DNA of 27,092 bases from SZUA-186 sp041552135 (GTDB lineage Bacteria; Pseudomonadota; Gammaproteobacteria; UBA9214): NCBI GenBank assembly GCA_041552135.1, contig JBFELL010000018.1:1-27092 (forward strand), given 5' to 3'. Of the stretch, positions 14,757 through 23,073 are shown piece by piece. The notes beneath the pieces were generated by a model, which worked only from the letters and a program-made list of their open reading frames with translations, ran no database searches and was not told the origin of the DNA. Position numbers and translations under genes: made by a program. Position 1 is the first letter of the stretch. Each line of letters opens with the position of its first letter.

Positions 14757-16523
14757 CTACCGCCCGCGCGCGAACAGCTTGTCGAGTTCGTCCAGGCCGA
14801 CCTGCACCCAGGTCGGGCGACCGTGATTGCACTGCCCGCTGCGCTCGGTGATCTCCATCTGCCGGAGCAGCGCGTTCATTTCGTCCGGCGTCATGCGCCG
14901 GTTGGCGCGCACCGAGCCGTGGCAGGCCATGGTGGACAGGATTTCATTGCCCGATTCCGTCACCCGCTGGCTGCTGCCATGTTCGAGCAGATCGGCGAGG
15001 ACATCCCTGACCAGGGCCTCGATATCGGTCTCCGCCAGCAGCACCGGCACCTGCCGCACCACCAGCTGCTGTGGCCCCAGACGGTCGATCTCGAATCCCA
15101 GCCCGGCAAACCAGTCCCGGTTCACTTCGCCGGCATCGGCCTCGCGCGCGGAAACCGACAGGCTGACGGGAACCAGCAGGGGCTGCGTCCGGATGCCCTC
15201 GCCGGCCTGTGCCTGCTTCAGGCCCTCGTAGGTGATCCGTTCATGGGCGGCGTGCATGTCGACCAGCACCAGGCCATCGGCATTCTGCGCCAGGATATAG
15301 ACGCCGTGTAACTGCGCCAGCGCGAAGCCGAGCGGAAAACTGTCGTCATCCGCCGCGGGCGTTGCGGCCGGCTGCGGCCGTGGATGCAACGCGGCATAGT
15401 TGCGCATCTGCTCCTGTACACCCAGGGCCATGCCCGCCTGCGACGCTATCCGGCCCGGCCCGGTCGTGGTCTGCAGCCTGTCCAGCATCTGTGCCGGCCG
15501 GGGCAGCGGCTGCTGCTGGCCCGGGCGAACCTGTGCCAGGGCCTCATGCAGTGTGCGGTAGAGAAAATCATGCACCAGGCGGCTGTCGCGAAAACGGACT
15601 TCAAACTTGGCCGGATGCGCATTGACATCCACCAGCACCGGATCGATGCGCAGGAACAGCACGTAGGCCGGGTGCCGGCCATGAAAGAGGACATCACTGA
15701 AGGCCTGTCGTACCGCATGCGTGACCAGCTTGTCGCGCACCATGCGGTTGTTGACATAAAAATACTGCAGGTCGGCCTGGCTGCGTGAAAAAGTCGGCGT
15801 CGCCACCCAGCCTGACAGGTGCAGGCCGGCGGCGGCATGCTCGACATGCACCGCGTGCTCCATGAAGGCCTCACCGCACACTCCGGCGATACGCCGCTCC
15901 TGTGACGGGCGGTCTGTCGCGGCGGCCAGGTACAGCGTCTGGCGCTGGTTGTGCTGCAGTTTCAGCTCGACCGGAAAACAGCCGAGCGCGATGCGTCGCA
16001 CGACCTGGTCGATGTGCTTGAACTCGGTGGTCTCGGCGCGCAGGAACTTGCGGCGCGCCGGCGTATTGTAGAACAGATCCTGTACATCGATCGTGGTCCC
16101 CGGCGGATGCGCTGCAGGCGAGGCCGCCGTCGCGGTATCGCTGCCGTCACTGTGCACGGCCCAGCCGGTATCCGCCTCGTGAAACCGGGAACTGAGGGCC
16201 AGGCGGGACACCGAGGCGATGCTGGGCAGGGCCTCGCCGCGGAACCCCATGCTGCTGACCCGTTCGAGGTCTTCCAGGGATGCGATCTTGCTGGTGGCAT
16301 GGCGTGACAGCGCCAGCTGCAACTCGTCGCGGGGGATGCCTACCCCGTTGTCCCGCACACGGATGCGCCGCTTGCCGCCCTGCTCGATATCCACCTCGAT
16401 GGCACTGGCGCCGGCGTCGACGCTGTTTTCCAGCAGTTCCTTGACGACGGAGGCCGGCCGTTCGATAACCTCGCCGGCGGCAATCTGGTTGATGAGTTGG
16501 GTGGGGAGTTGCCGGATGCGCAT
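14757..16523 (-). CDS. mutL: DNA mismatch repair protein MutL
   Basis: MutL couples MutS mismatch recognition to strand incision. The 588-residue protein has the GHKL ATPase motifs: Glu29 and Asn33, DNGVGI at 58-63, ATSKI at 76-80, GFRGEAL at 93-99. After a Pro/Gln-rich linker (about residues 335-395) comes the C-terminal dimerisation domain. It contains D422-M-H-A-A-H-E428-R-I-T-Y-E433, which matches the endonuclease motif DQHA(X)2E(X)4E except for Met instead of Gln, along with MACHGSVRAN and CNHGRPTW, the other C-terminal motifs of nicking MutL. E. coli MutL lacks these and relies on MutH. This suggests a MutH-independent pathway. ATG at 16521-16523; an unknown lipoprotein gene lies upstream by 90 bases. 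Confidence 0.97.
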   Translation of the reverse strand: MRIRQLPTQLINQIAAGEVIERPASVVKELLENSVDAGASAIEVDIEQGGKRRIRVRDNGVGIPRDELQLALSRHATSKIASLEDLERVSSMGFRGEALPSIASVSRLALSSRFHEADTGWAVHSDGSDTATAASPAAHPPGTTIDVQDLFYNTPARRKFLRAETTEFKHIDQVVRRIALGCFPVELKLQHNQRQTLYLAAATDRPSQERRIAGVCGEAFMEHAVHVEHAAAGLHLSGWVATPTFSRSQADLQYFYVNNRMVRDKLVTHAVRQAFSDVLFHGRHPAYVLFLRIDPVLVDVNAHPAKFEVRFRDSRLVHDFLYRTLHEALAQVRPGQQQPLPRPAQMLDRLQTTTGPGRIASQAGMALGVQEQMRNYAALHPRPQPAATPAADDDSFPLGFALAQLHGVYILAQNADGLVLVDMHAAHERITYEGLKQAQAGEGIRTQPLLVPVSLSVSAREADAGEVNRDWFAGLGFEIDRLGPQQLVVRQVPVLLAETDIEALVRDVLADLLEHGSSQRVTESGNEILSTMACHGSVRANRRMTPDEMNALLRQMEITERSGQCNHGRPTWVQVGLDELDKLFARGR

Positions 16524-16613
16524 TGCGCGCCAATCATACCGCCATCGCGGACGGGATTCACAATAAAAGGCCGCAGAAAAGGTCGCCGGCCCGGCATCAG
16601 CGCCCTTGCCCTG

Positions 16614-17120
16614 TCAGGGGGTGGTCGGCGCGAACTGGAAGCTGAAGATGTCTCCCAGTGCCTGCCGGACTTGCTCAATGGTGACCGGGCGCCCGAACAG
16701 CGGTCCGTCCCAGTACTGGCAGACCAGTTTCGTGACCCCGGGCTGGCGCTGCGAGCGTAACTGGAACACCTTGTAGAAACGCATGGTGTGGGGCTGATTG
16801 ATCCACTCGCGCTGATTGGCGTCGCGGCTTATCAGGAAGCTGTCAGGGACGATGGTCGCCGGCCCCAGGTCGCGCTGCTCGAGGCTGCAGTTGACGGTGT
16901 ACTGGTCCACGCCGGGGGTCTGCTCGCCGCTCTGGAACTTGGCATGTGAATACCCGGCGGCAATCGGCACCTCCCGGTCGAGGACGAGTTTCGACCCCTG
17001 CGGCACCCGGAAGTTGATGGATGACGGGTCGCTCGACCCGGTCGTGCTGCAGCCGGCAGGCATACTCAGCAGCAAGGGCAAACATGCAATGGCCGCAAGG
17101 TAATGGTGCAACTGGCTCAT
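16614..17120 (-). CDS. Predicted lipoprotein of unknown function
   Basis: A 168-residue protein not recognised as a named family. The N-terminus has a hydrophobic stretch (YLAAIACLPLLLSM) ending in PAGC at residues 21-24, a plausible lipobox with Cys24 as the lipidated residue. Ser25 follows it, which would permit outer-membrane sorting. The mature part has two further Cys (in VNCSLEQ and LVCQYWDG) that may form a disulfide, and a beta-rich pattern (SKLVLDREVPI, TMRFYKVFQLRS). It starts 34 bases after amiB and ends 90 bases before mutL, so it is probably cotranscribed with amiB and may act in the envelope. As I recall, this spot is empty in Pseudomonas, where amiB and mutL are adjacent. Confidence 0.85.
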   Translation of the reverse strand: MSQLHHYLAAIACLPLLLSMPAGCSTTGSSDPSSINFRVPQGSKLVLDREVPIAAGYSHAKFQSGEQTPGVDQYTVNCSLEQRDLGPATIVPDSFLISRDANQREWINQPHTMRFYKVFQLRSQRQPGVTKLVCQYWDGPLFGRPVTIEQVRQALGDIFSFQFAPTTP

Positions 17121-17154
17121 GCGTCCAGCTTAGCAGAACACGATGCGAATGCTA

Positions 17155-18453
17155 TCAGCTGCCGGAGGGCGGGATGCGCAGCCGCTCGCCGACGCGCAGC
17201 GTGTCGCTTTTCAGGGCGTTGAACCCCCGCAGGCTGTTCAGGCTGACCTGGTAGCGCCTGGCGATATGCCCCAGGGTGTCGCCACGCTTGATGACATGCT
17301 CACGCGCCGCCATGTGCGTGCCGGGGGGCGGATGACTGGCAAAATAGTTGCGGATGCCCTTCAGCAGGGCGCGTGCCAGCTTGTCCTGGTGGCTGGCACT
17401 GCGCAGGCGCTTTTCCTCGGTCGGGTTGGAGATAAATGCGGTCTCCACCAGCACCGAGGGAATGTCCGGCGACTTCAGCACCATGAACCCGGCCTGCTGC
17501 ACCGTTGACTTGTGCGTCTTGCCGAGCCGCTTCATCTCACCGAGGATGTTGTCCGCCACATCGACACTGGCCTCGATGGTGGCCGTCTGCGACAGGTCCA
17601 GCAGGACCTCGGCCAGCACGTCGTCCTTGTCGTCGAGGCTCACCCCGCCGGCGAGGTCGGCGGCGTTCTCTTTCTGGGCCAGCCAGCGTGCCATCTCGGA
17701 GGAAGCGCCCCGCCTCGAGAGCACGAACACCGAGGAGCCGTGTGCCCGCCGGTCGCGGAAGGCATCGGCGTGGATGGAGATGAACATGTCCGCGCCCTGC
17801 CTGCGCGCCTTGTTGATGCGCTGGCGCAGACCGATGTAGTAATCGCCCTTGCGGATCATCACCGGCCGCATGCCCGGCTCCTTCTCGATCAGCGCCGCCA
17901 GCTTGCGGGCGATCGACAGGACCACATCCTTCTCCCGTGTGCCGCGACGTCCGATGGCACCGGGGTCTTCACCGCCGTGCCCGGCATCGATGGCGATCAC
18001 CAGGTCACGCAGGTTAATGGTCTTCCGGGTGATCGACTTGGTTGCCGCCTGTTTCCCGGCGCCGGTCTTATAGAGATCGATGACCAGCCGGTGGCCATGC
18101 TGCCCCCCCGGCTTCAGGGTGAAACTGCGCGGTCGCGTGGCCTGCTTGAGATCCAGCACGATACGCAGGCCGTCCCCGTCACGCTTGCCGGTGCGCATGC
18201 CCTTCACCACCCCTGTTGCAGCGGCACCGGCATGCAGTGCGGCGCTGCCGGTGGCCGATGGCACATCGATGACCAGCCGGTCGGGGTTATCCAGGGAAAA
18301 CAGGGAAGGAGAAACCGGGCCGCTGGTATCAAAGACAACACGGGTGTGATCAGGTGCGGCCCAGAAACGGACGCCCTGGATTTCGGCGGATGCCGCGAAT
18401 ACCAGGGACTGGCCGAGGAACCAGAGGCAAAAGGCTGTGACAATCCGCTTCAC
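17155..18453 (-). CDS. amiB: N-acetylmuramoyl-L-alanine amidase AmiB type (AMIN, Amidase_3, LysM)
   Basis: Periplasmic zinc amidase that cleaves the peptide from MurNAc during daughter-cell separation. Domain order: signal peptide (residues 1-20, cut near VFA-AS), AMIN domain for septal targeting (about 24-128), Amidase_3 catalytic domain (about 150-372), LysM peptidoglycan-binding domain (about 385-428). Zinc ligands His159 (DAGHGGEDPG), Glu174 and His228 (ISIHAD), and catalytic Glu337 (VLVETAF), are present. The helical insertion between about 250 and 325 corresponds to the autoinhibitory segment relieved by EnvC/NlpD-type activators. Start GTG at 18451-18453, with GGAG 11 bases upstream. 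A good promoter lies at 18492-18521. Confidence 0.95.
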   Translation of the reverse strand: MKRIVTAFCLWFLGQSLVFAASAEIQGVRFWAAPDHTRVVFDTSGPVSPSLFSLDNPDRLVIDVPSATGSAALHAGAAATGVVKGMRTGKRDGDGLRIVLDLKQATRPRSFTLKPGGQHGHRLVIDLYKTGAGKQAATKSITRKTINLRDLVIAIDAGHGGEDPGAIGRRGTREKDVVLSIARKLAALIEKEPGMRPVMIRKGDYYIGLRQRINKARRQGADMFISIHADAFRDRRAHGSSVFVLSRRGASSEMARWLAQKENAADLAGGVSLDDKDDVLAEVLLDLSQTATIEASVDVADNILGEMKRLGKTHKSTVQQAGFMVLKSPDIPSVLVETAFISNPTEEKRLRSASHQDKLARALLKGIRNYFASHPPPGTHMAAREHVIKRGDTLGHIARRYQVSLNSLRGFNALKSDTLRVGERLRIPPSGS

Positions 18454-18491
18454 TGCAGTTATGACTCCGGAACGTGACCCGTCATGGGGGT

Positions 18492-18521
18492 ATAGTAGCC
18501 AAAAGCCCTACCGGATTTCAA
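18492..18521 (-). promoter_or_regulatory. Sigma-70 promoter upstream of amiB
   Basis: On the minus strand TTGAAA (18516-18521), an 18-base spacer, then TACTAT (18492-18497). The predicted start near 18485 gives a leader of about 32 bases to the amiB GTG. It would separate amiB-lipoprotein-mutL transcription from tsaE. Confidence 0.6.
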
Positions 18522-18629
18522 TAATTCTGTTAAATCTCTTGGAGATACAGTGATTACCTGCAAGATGACAAAAAGCCCGGGAGCCAAGTCCCTGTCATGT
18601 GGTGGCTACCGGCAGATACAACCACAAGA

Positions 18630-19103
18630 TCAAGGGGTGATTTCCGATTCGAGTGAAGGCAGGGATGCCAGCATCTGTTCACCGAGCGGGGTTTTGGCGA
18701 GCGCGGTGATGCGGCGCCCCTCACCCTCGTAGTCGATCACAATATCGAGGTCCGGCTCCGGCAGCACACCGCGCCCCCGCTCGGGCCATTCCACCAGCAG
18801 CAGGTCGTTGCCTGTCAGCAGCTCGCGGACCCCCAGCCACTCGAGTTCCTCCGCCGCGGCCAGCCGGTACAGATCAAGATGGTAGACCATGCGGTCGGCG
18901 AGTTCGTAGGGTTCCAGCAATGTGTAGGTCGGACTCTTTACCCTGCCCGCATAGCCGAGTCCGCGCAGCAGGCTGCGCACCAGGGTTGTCTTGCCCGCAC
19001 CCAGGTCACCCTGCAACCAGACCACCCCGCGCCAGCTGGCGGGTTGCGATAGCTCACGCCCCAGGGCATCCATGGCCCCGGCATCCGGGACAAACAGGCT
19101 CAT
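18630..19103 (-). CDS. tsaE: tRNA threonylcarbamoyladenosine biosynthesis ATPase TsaE
   Basis: TsaE is the ATPase that works with TsaB and TsaD to place t6A at A37 of ANN-decoding tRNAs. The 157-residue protein (E. coli YjeE 153) has Walker A GDLGAGKTT at residues 32-40, the switch-like VKSPTYTLLEPY near 55, HLDLYRL near 75, and LLLVEWPERG near 101 with the Walker B-like acidic residue. ATG at 19101-19103 overlaps the nnrD stop by 4 bases (ATGA), so the two are translationally coupled, as in many proteobacteria. A 176-base gap with a promoter separates it from amiB. Confidence 0.96.
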   Translation of the reverse strand: MSLFVPDAGAMDALGRELSQPASWRGVVWLQGDLGAGKTTLVRSLLRGLGYAGRVKSPTYTLLEPYELADRMVYHLDLYRLAAAEELEWLGVRELLTGNDLLLVEWPERGRGVLPEPDLDIVIDYEGEGRRITALAKTPLGEQMLASLPSLESEITP

Positions 19104-20590
19104 GGCGTTTCACCCGACGCATTGGTGACATGCCGCAATTCGTCGATCAGATCGCGCGCCAGCAGGCCACGCTCACCGGCCACGGCTGCCCGGTCGCCCG
19201 CCTGTCCGTGCAGGCACACGCCGAGGGTGGCCGCATCCGGCAATGACAGCCCCTGCCCGGCAAGGGCCGCAATGACACCGGTCAGCACATCACCCATGCC
19301 CGCGGTGGCCATGCCCGGATTACCCACCGTACACACGGCAACAGGCCGGTTAGCCGTGCATACCAACGAGCCGGCCCCCTTGAGCACCGCCGTTCCGCCG
19401 TAGCGCTCGACCAGTGCACGCACCGCGGTAAACCGGTCTTGCTGGATTTCGGCGGCAGACAGGCCAAGCAGACGTCCGGCCTCACCGGGATGCGGGGTAA
19501 GTATCCAGTTATCACGGCACTCCGGTTCCGGTGCCAGCAGGTTCAGCGCATCGGCATCGACCACCAGTGGCAGCCGTGTCTGCAACACCTGCGCGAGCAG
19601 TCGCCGGGACCATGCCGAGCGGCCCAGCCCCGGGCCAATGGCCACCACCGAGGCCCCGGAGAGCAGCGGTGCGAGTTCGCCTGCCGTGGAGATCCCGTGG
19701 CACATGAGTTCGGGACAGGCTGCCGCCAGGGTGGCGGCATGCGCCGGCCGGGTGGCCCCACTGACCACGCCGGCGCCACGTCTCAGGGCGGCCAGACCGG
19801 CAAGCTGCGCCGCCCCGCTCATCCCCTGCTCGCCACCAATCACGAGGACGTGACCATGATGCCCCTTGTGTGCCGTGCGCGAACGGTGCAGCACGGGTGC
19901 GTTACTGGAAACGCCGGTCACCTGCTCGGCCAGCACCGGCACCGGCGGGTAGACCGATGCAGGAACCTGCAGATCGTCAAACACGACCTTGCCGGCGATT
20001 TCCGGCCCTTGACCGGTATACAGCCCGGGCTTGCGGCCGATGAAGGTGACGGTCAGGTCGGCCTGTACGGCAACACCCGGCACCCGGCCGGTATCGGCAT
20101 GCAGGCCGGTCGGGATATCAACCGCGAGTACCGACGGGTTGCCGGCATTGAGCAGGTCGACCGCAGCCCGCCAGTCGCCCGCCGGCGGGCGTTCAAGTCC
20201 GGTGCCCAGCATGGCATCGACGACCAGTTCGACATGCCCTGGAATCCTGGCGGCAAACGGCTCGACCTTGCCGCCGGCCGCGACATAGGCCTCGCGCGCC
20301 GTCAGGGCATCGCCCGTTATCCGCTCGACGTCGCCCAGCTGCATCACCAGCACAGAGTGGCCGGCCGCCAGCGCCAGCCGGCCGATGACATAGCCGTCGC
20401 CACCGTTATTGCCGGTCCCGCAGAGGATCAGCAGCGAGCGCGCATCGGGCCAGCAGTTGCGCAGCAGATCCCACGCCGCCTTGCCGGCGCGGGACATCAG
20501 CGTATAACCGGGGATACCGGCCTGCTCGATGGCATGGCGTTCAAGTTGCCGCACCTGGGCGGCGGTGTATAAAGGGAATGTGCGTAGCAT
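19100..20590 (-). CDS. nnrD: Bifunctional NAD(P)HX epimerase / ADP-dependent dehydratase
   Basis: Repairs hydrated NADH and NADPH: the N-terminal YjeF_N domain epimerises NAD(P)HX and the C-terminal ribokinase-like domain dehydrates it with ADP or ATP. The 496-residue protein has GTGNNGGDGYVIGRL near residue 58 and VDAMLGTGL near 125 in the epimerase half. The dehydratase half has KGHHGHVLVIGGEQGMSGA near 240, HPGEAGRLLG near 370, and the catalytic GMGDVLTGVIAAL near 433. I chose ATG 20588-20590 with AAGG 5 bases upstream, rather than the TTG seven codons earlier. It is divergent from queG across 168 bases and overlaps tsaE by 4. E. coli calls this gene nnr or yjeF. Confidence 0.95.
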   Translation of the reverse strand: MLRTFPLYTAAQVRQLERHAIEQAGIPGYTLMSRAGKAAWDLLRNCWPDARSLLILCGTGNNGGDGYVIGRLALAAGHSVLVMQLGDVERITGDALTAREAYVAAGGKVEPFAARIPGHVELVVDAMLGTGLERPPAGDWRAAVDLLNAGNPSVLAVDIPTGLHADTGRVPGVAVQADLTVTFIGRKPGLYTGQGPEIAGKVVFDDLQVPASVYPPVPVLAEQVTGVSSNAPVLHRSRTAHKGHHGHVLVIGGEQGMSGAAQLAGLAALRRGAGVVSGATRPAHAATLAAACPELMCHGISTAGELAPLLSGASVVAIGPGLGRSAWSRRLLAQVLQTRLPLVVDADALNLLAPEPECRDNWILTPHPGEAGRLLGLSAAEIQQDRFTAVRALVERYGGTAVLKGAGSLVCTANRPVAVCTVGNPGMATAGMGDVLTGVIAALAGQGLSLPDAATLGVCLHGQAGDRAAVAGERGLLARDLIDELRHVTNASGETP

Positions 20591-20758
20591 GATGGCCTTG
20601 TATTCCCGCAAGCAGGTTGGCAGGGCGACATTTCCCCGGCTGTTCCCGCCCCCGCCGGTTCGACGGCACAGTCTGCGTACTTCGCTTCGCCTTGGTAATA
20701 TGGGCTGTGCCGGTCAGACCACGGCAACATAACGTGAAACCACCCTGTAAATCCAGCC

Positions 20759-21850
20759 ATGCCCCCGCCGCAAAACCGTCAGCCACCCGAACCGCACGAC
20801 ATCGACCTTGCCTCACTTGGCCATCGCATCAAGACCTGGGGACGCGAACTCGGTTTCCAGCAGGTCGGCATCGCTGGCATCGCGCTCGACGAGGATGAGG
20901 CGCACCTGCTGGAGTGGCTGGCGCAGGGACGTCACGGCGAGATGGGTTACATGCAGCGCCATGGCACGCTGCGCAGTCGACCGGATGTACTGCTCCCCGG
21001 GACCGTACGCGTCATTTCCGTGCGTATGGATTACTGGCCGCCCGCCAGCGCGGCGGCGGAGCCGGTCCTGGATGACGCGGCCATGGCGTACCTGTCGCGC
21101 TATGCCCTGGGTCGGGACTACCACAAGGTATTGCGCAAGCGTCTGCAGCAACTGGCCGAGCGGATCGAGGCTGTCGCCGGCCCCTTCGTCTATCGCGCAT
21201 TCACCGACAGCGCGCCGGTACTCGAAAAGGCACTGGCCCGCAACGCCGGGCTGGGCTGGATCGGCAAGCACACCAACCTGATCAGCAACCGGGCAGGTTC
21301 CTGGTTCTTCCTCGGCGAACTCTATACCAGTCTGCCATTGCCGGTGGACACGCCGGGCGAGGACCACTGCGGCAGCTGCCAGGCCTGTATTGACGCCTGC
21401 CCCACCCGCGCCATCGTCGCGCCCTACACACTGGATGCCCGGCTGTGCATCTCCTACCTGACCATCGAGCTGCGTGGCTCGATACCCGAGCCCCTGCGCC
21501 CGTTAATCGGCAACCGCATCTATGGCTGCGACGACTGCCAGCTGGTGTGTCCCTGGAACCGCTTCGCGGGACCCAGCGGTGAGCCGGATTTCCGGGTACG
21601 CAACGGACTCGATGCCGCCACGCTCATCGAGTTGTTCCGCTGGAGCGCAGAAGAATTCACCCGGCGCCTGCAGGGCAGCCCCATCCACCGCATCGGCCAT
21701 GAATGCTGGCTGCGCAACATCGCCGTCGCGCTGGGCAATGCCCCGACCACCCCCGAGGTGGTGGCGGCCCTGAACGCCCGCCGGGACGATCCCTCGACAC
21801 TGGTGCACGAGCATGTCGCGTGGGCGCTGGCCCAGCACGGGACAGGATGA
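20759..21850 (+). CDS. queG: Epoxyqueuosine reductase QueG
   Basis: QueG reduces epoxyqueuosine to queuosine at the wobble base of tRNA, using cobalamin and two [4Fe-4S] clusters. The 363-residue protein has the N-terminal cobalamin-binding domain (LGFQQVGIAGI; FTDSAPVLEKALARNAGLGWIGKHT split over about residues 147-172). The ferredoxin-like cysteines are Cys204, Cys207, Cys210 and Cys214, then Cys257, Cys260 and Cys264 (YGCDDCQLVCPWN). C-terminal HEAT-like helices bind tRNA. ATG at 20759; no convincing Shine-Dalgarno or promoter could be fixed in the divergent gap with nnrD. Its TGA stop is immediately followed by the repeat element at 21851. Confidence 0.97.
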   Translation: MPPPQNRQPPEPHDIDLASLGHRIKTWGRELGFQQVGIAGIALDEDEAHLLEWLAQGRHGEMGYMQRHGTLRSRPDVLLPGTVRVISVRMDYWPPASAAAEPVLDDAAMAYLSRYALGRDYHKVLRKRLQQLAERIEAVAGPFVYRAFTDSAPVLEKALARNAGLGWIGKHTNLISNRAGSWFFLGELYTSLPLPVDTPGEDHCGSCQACIDACPTRAIVAPYTLDARLCISYLTIELRGSIPEPLRPLIGNRIYGCDDCQLVCPWNRFAGPSGEPDFRVRNGLDAATLIELFRWSAEEFTRRLQGSPIHRIGHECWLRNIAVALGNAPTTPEVVAALNARRDDPSTLVHEHVAWALAQHGTG

Positions 21851-22077
21851 TATTCACCGCAAAGGCGCAAAGACCGCAATGAAAACCGGATTTTTACGAA
21901 AAACCCCTCGTCAAGCAGGCAATGCCGGCGTCCCTTGGCAGGAGGTTCAGATTAAATCCATTCCACCAAGGCCGATTTAACGTGTTTTTCGCATTATTGT
22001 TCCTTTGCGTTCATTGCGTCTTTGCGGTGAAATAATTTTGTTGTTTCTCTGCGCCCTCTGCGTCTCTGTGGTGAATA
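21851..22077. repeat. 227-bp element with terminal inverted repeats filling the queG/rsmI gap
   Basis: Both ends begin TATTCACC immediately after a stop codon: TATTCACCGCAAAGGCGCAA from the left, TATTCACCACAGAGACGCAG from the right (read on the minus strand). A second internal right arm at 22003-22032 (CCTTTGCG...CTTTGCGGTGAA) also pairs with the left arm. The centre holds further inverted repeats: CCTTGG (about 21933) with CCAAGG (about 21968), TTAAATC with GATTTAA, and CGAAAAAC with GTTTTTCG. No open reading frame of note. It may serve as a bidirectional terminator for the convergent genes or be a non-autonomous mobile element; which one is inference. Confidence 0.8.
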
Positions 22078-22926
22078 TTATCGGTTCTTCAGCTCCAGCC
22101 CGTAATCGTACAGCCGGTTCCTGGCAACCCCGGTGATCTTTGCGGCCAGCGAGGTCGCCTGTTTCAGCGGCAGCTCCTCGAGCAGCACCTCAAGGACCTT
22201 CCGCTGACCGGCGTCGAGTCCCTCCGCATCGCGTTCCGACCGGCCGTGCAGCATGATGACGAACTCGCCACGCTGCTGGTTGTCATCGCCCAGCAGCCAG
22301 TCGAGCAATTCCTGCAGTGTCCCGCCCCGGCTGGTCTCGAAGGTCTTGGTCAGCTCCCGGACAAGCACCGCCGCGCGCTCCCCGCCCAACACCGTCACCA
22401 TGTCGGCGAGGCACTGCGCAATGCGGTGGGAAGATTCATAGAACACCAGCGTGCGCGGCTCGTCTCGCAGGGTTTCCAGCCGTTTGCAGCGGGCGACGTG
22501 TTTCGACGGCAGGAAACCCTCGAAGGCAAACCGGTCCGTGGGCAGCCCGGCAATCGACAGGGCGGCGATACAGGCCGAAGGGCCGGGAACGGCCACAACG
22601 GCAAGGCCCGCGGCACGAGCCGAGCGGACCAGGTGAAATCCCGGATCACTGATCAGCGGCGTACCGGCATCGGATAACAGCGCGATATCCTCACCGCCGG
22701 CCAGTCGTTCCAGCAGCGACCGGGTCTGCTCCCGCTCATTGTGCTCGTGCAGTGCCACCAGCGGCACAGCGATGCCGTAATGTCCCAGCAGCTTGCGGCT
22801 GTGACGGGTATCTTCAGCCGCCACCAGTGCAACATGCCCCAGCGTCTCGAGCGCGCGTGCGGAAATGTCCTGCAGGTTACCAATCGGGGTCGCGACTACG
22901 TACAACACCCCGGCCCTGTCTGTCAT
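22078..22926 (-). CDS. rsmI: 16S rRNA (cytidine-2'-O)-methyltransferase RsmI
   Basis: RsmI methylates the 2'-O of C1402 in 16S rRNA, with RsmH acting on the same base. The 282-residue protein starts MTDRAGVLYVVATPIGNLQDIS and has the tetrapyrrole-methylase-like fold: EDTRHSRKLLGHYGI near residue 37, LLSDAGTPLISDPG near 80, VPGPSACIAALSIAGLPTD near 113, and GFLPSK near 137. The C-terminal LAAKITGVARNRLYDYGLEL is the family's end motif. I use ATG 22924-22926, with AGGAG at 6 bases, not the alternative start 13 codons upstream. Divergent from lpoA, as in most gammaproteobacteria. The stop abuts the repeat element. Confidence 0.97.
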   Translation of the reverse strand: MTDRAGVLYVVATPIGNLQDISARALETLGHVALVAAEDTRHSRKLLGHYGIAVPLVALHEHNEREQTRSLLERLAGGEDIALLSDAGTPLISDPGFHLVRSARAAGLAVVAVPGPSACIAALSIAGLPTDRFAFEGFLPSKHVARCKRLETLRDEPRTLVFYESSHRIAQCLADMVTVLGGERAAVLVRELTKTFETSRGGTLQELLDWLLGDDNQQRGEFVIMLHGRSERDAEGLDAGQRKVLEVLLEELPLKQATSLAAKITGVARNRLYDYGLELKNR

Positions 22927-23001
22927 GAGGTGCTCCTGTTGCGCATCGTCATCGCATCCTAGCAAAAATGGCTGACCGAAGAAGAGCTGCGACGCAATCG
23001 C

Positions 23002-23030
23002 TAGACGCCAATCCCGCTTTTCAGTAGAGT
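23002..23030 (+). promoter_or_regulatory. Candidate promoter of the lpoA operon
   Basis: TAGACG (23002-23007), 17-base spacer, TAGAGT (23025-23030); each hexamer matches four of six consensus bases. It lies in the 147-base divergent gap between rsmI and lpoA, 44 bases upstream of the lpoA ATG. Weak evidence by itself. Confidence 0.35.
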
Positions 23031-23073
23031 CTGCGGATTCGCCGGAAGGCGGCCGTCATTCGCACTGAACTCC

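Noticed and set aside
18550..18732. Small plus-strand frame with GGAG five bases before a GTG
   Set aside because: The second half runs antisense into the tsaE 3' end, the protein looks random, and no promoter is evident. Coding-strand evidence favours tsaE.
22927..23073. RNase P RNA (rnpB) or mraZ expected next to rsmI as in some relatives
   Set aside because: The divergent gap to lpoA is only 147 bases, too short for rnpB, and no RNA signature is visible.
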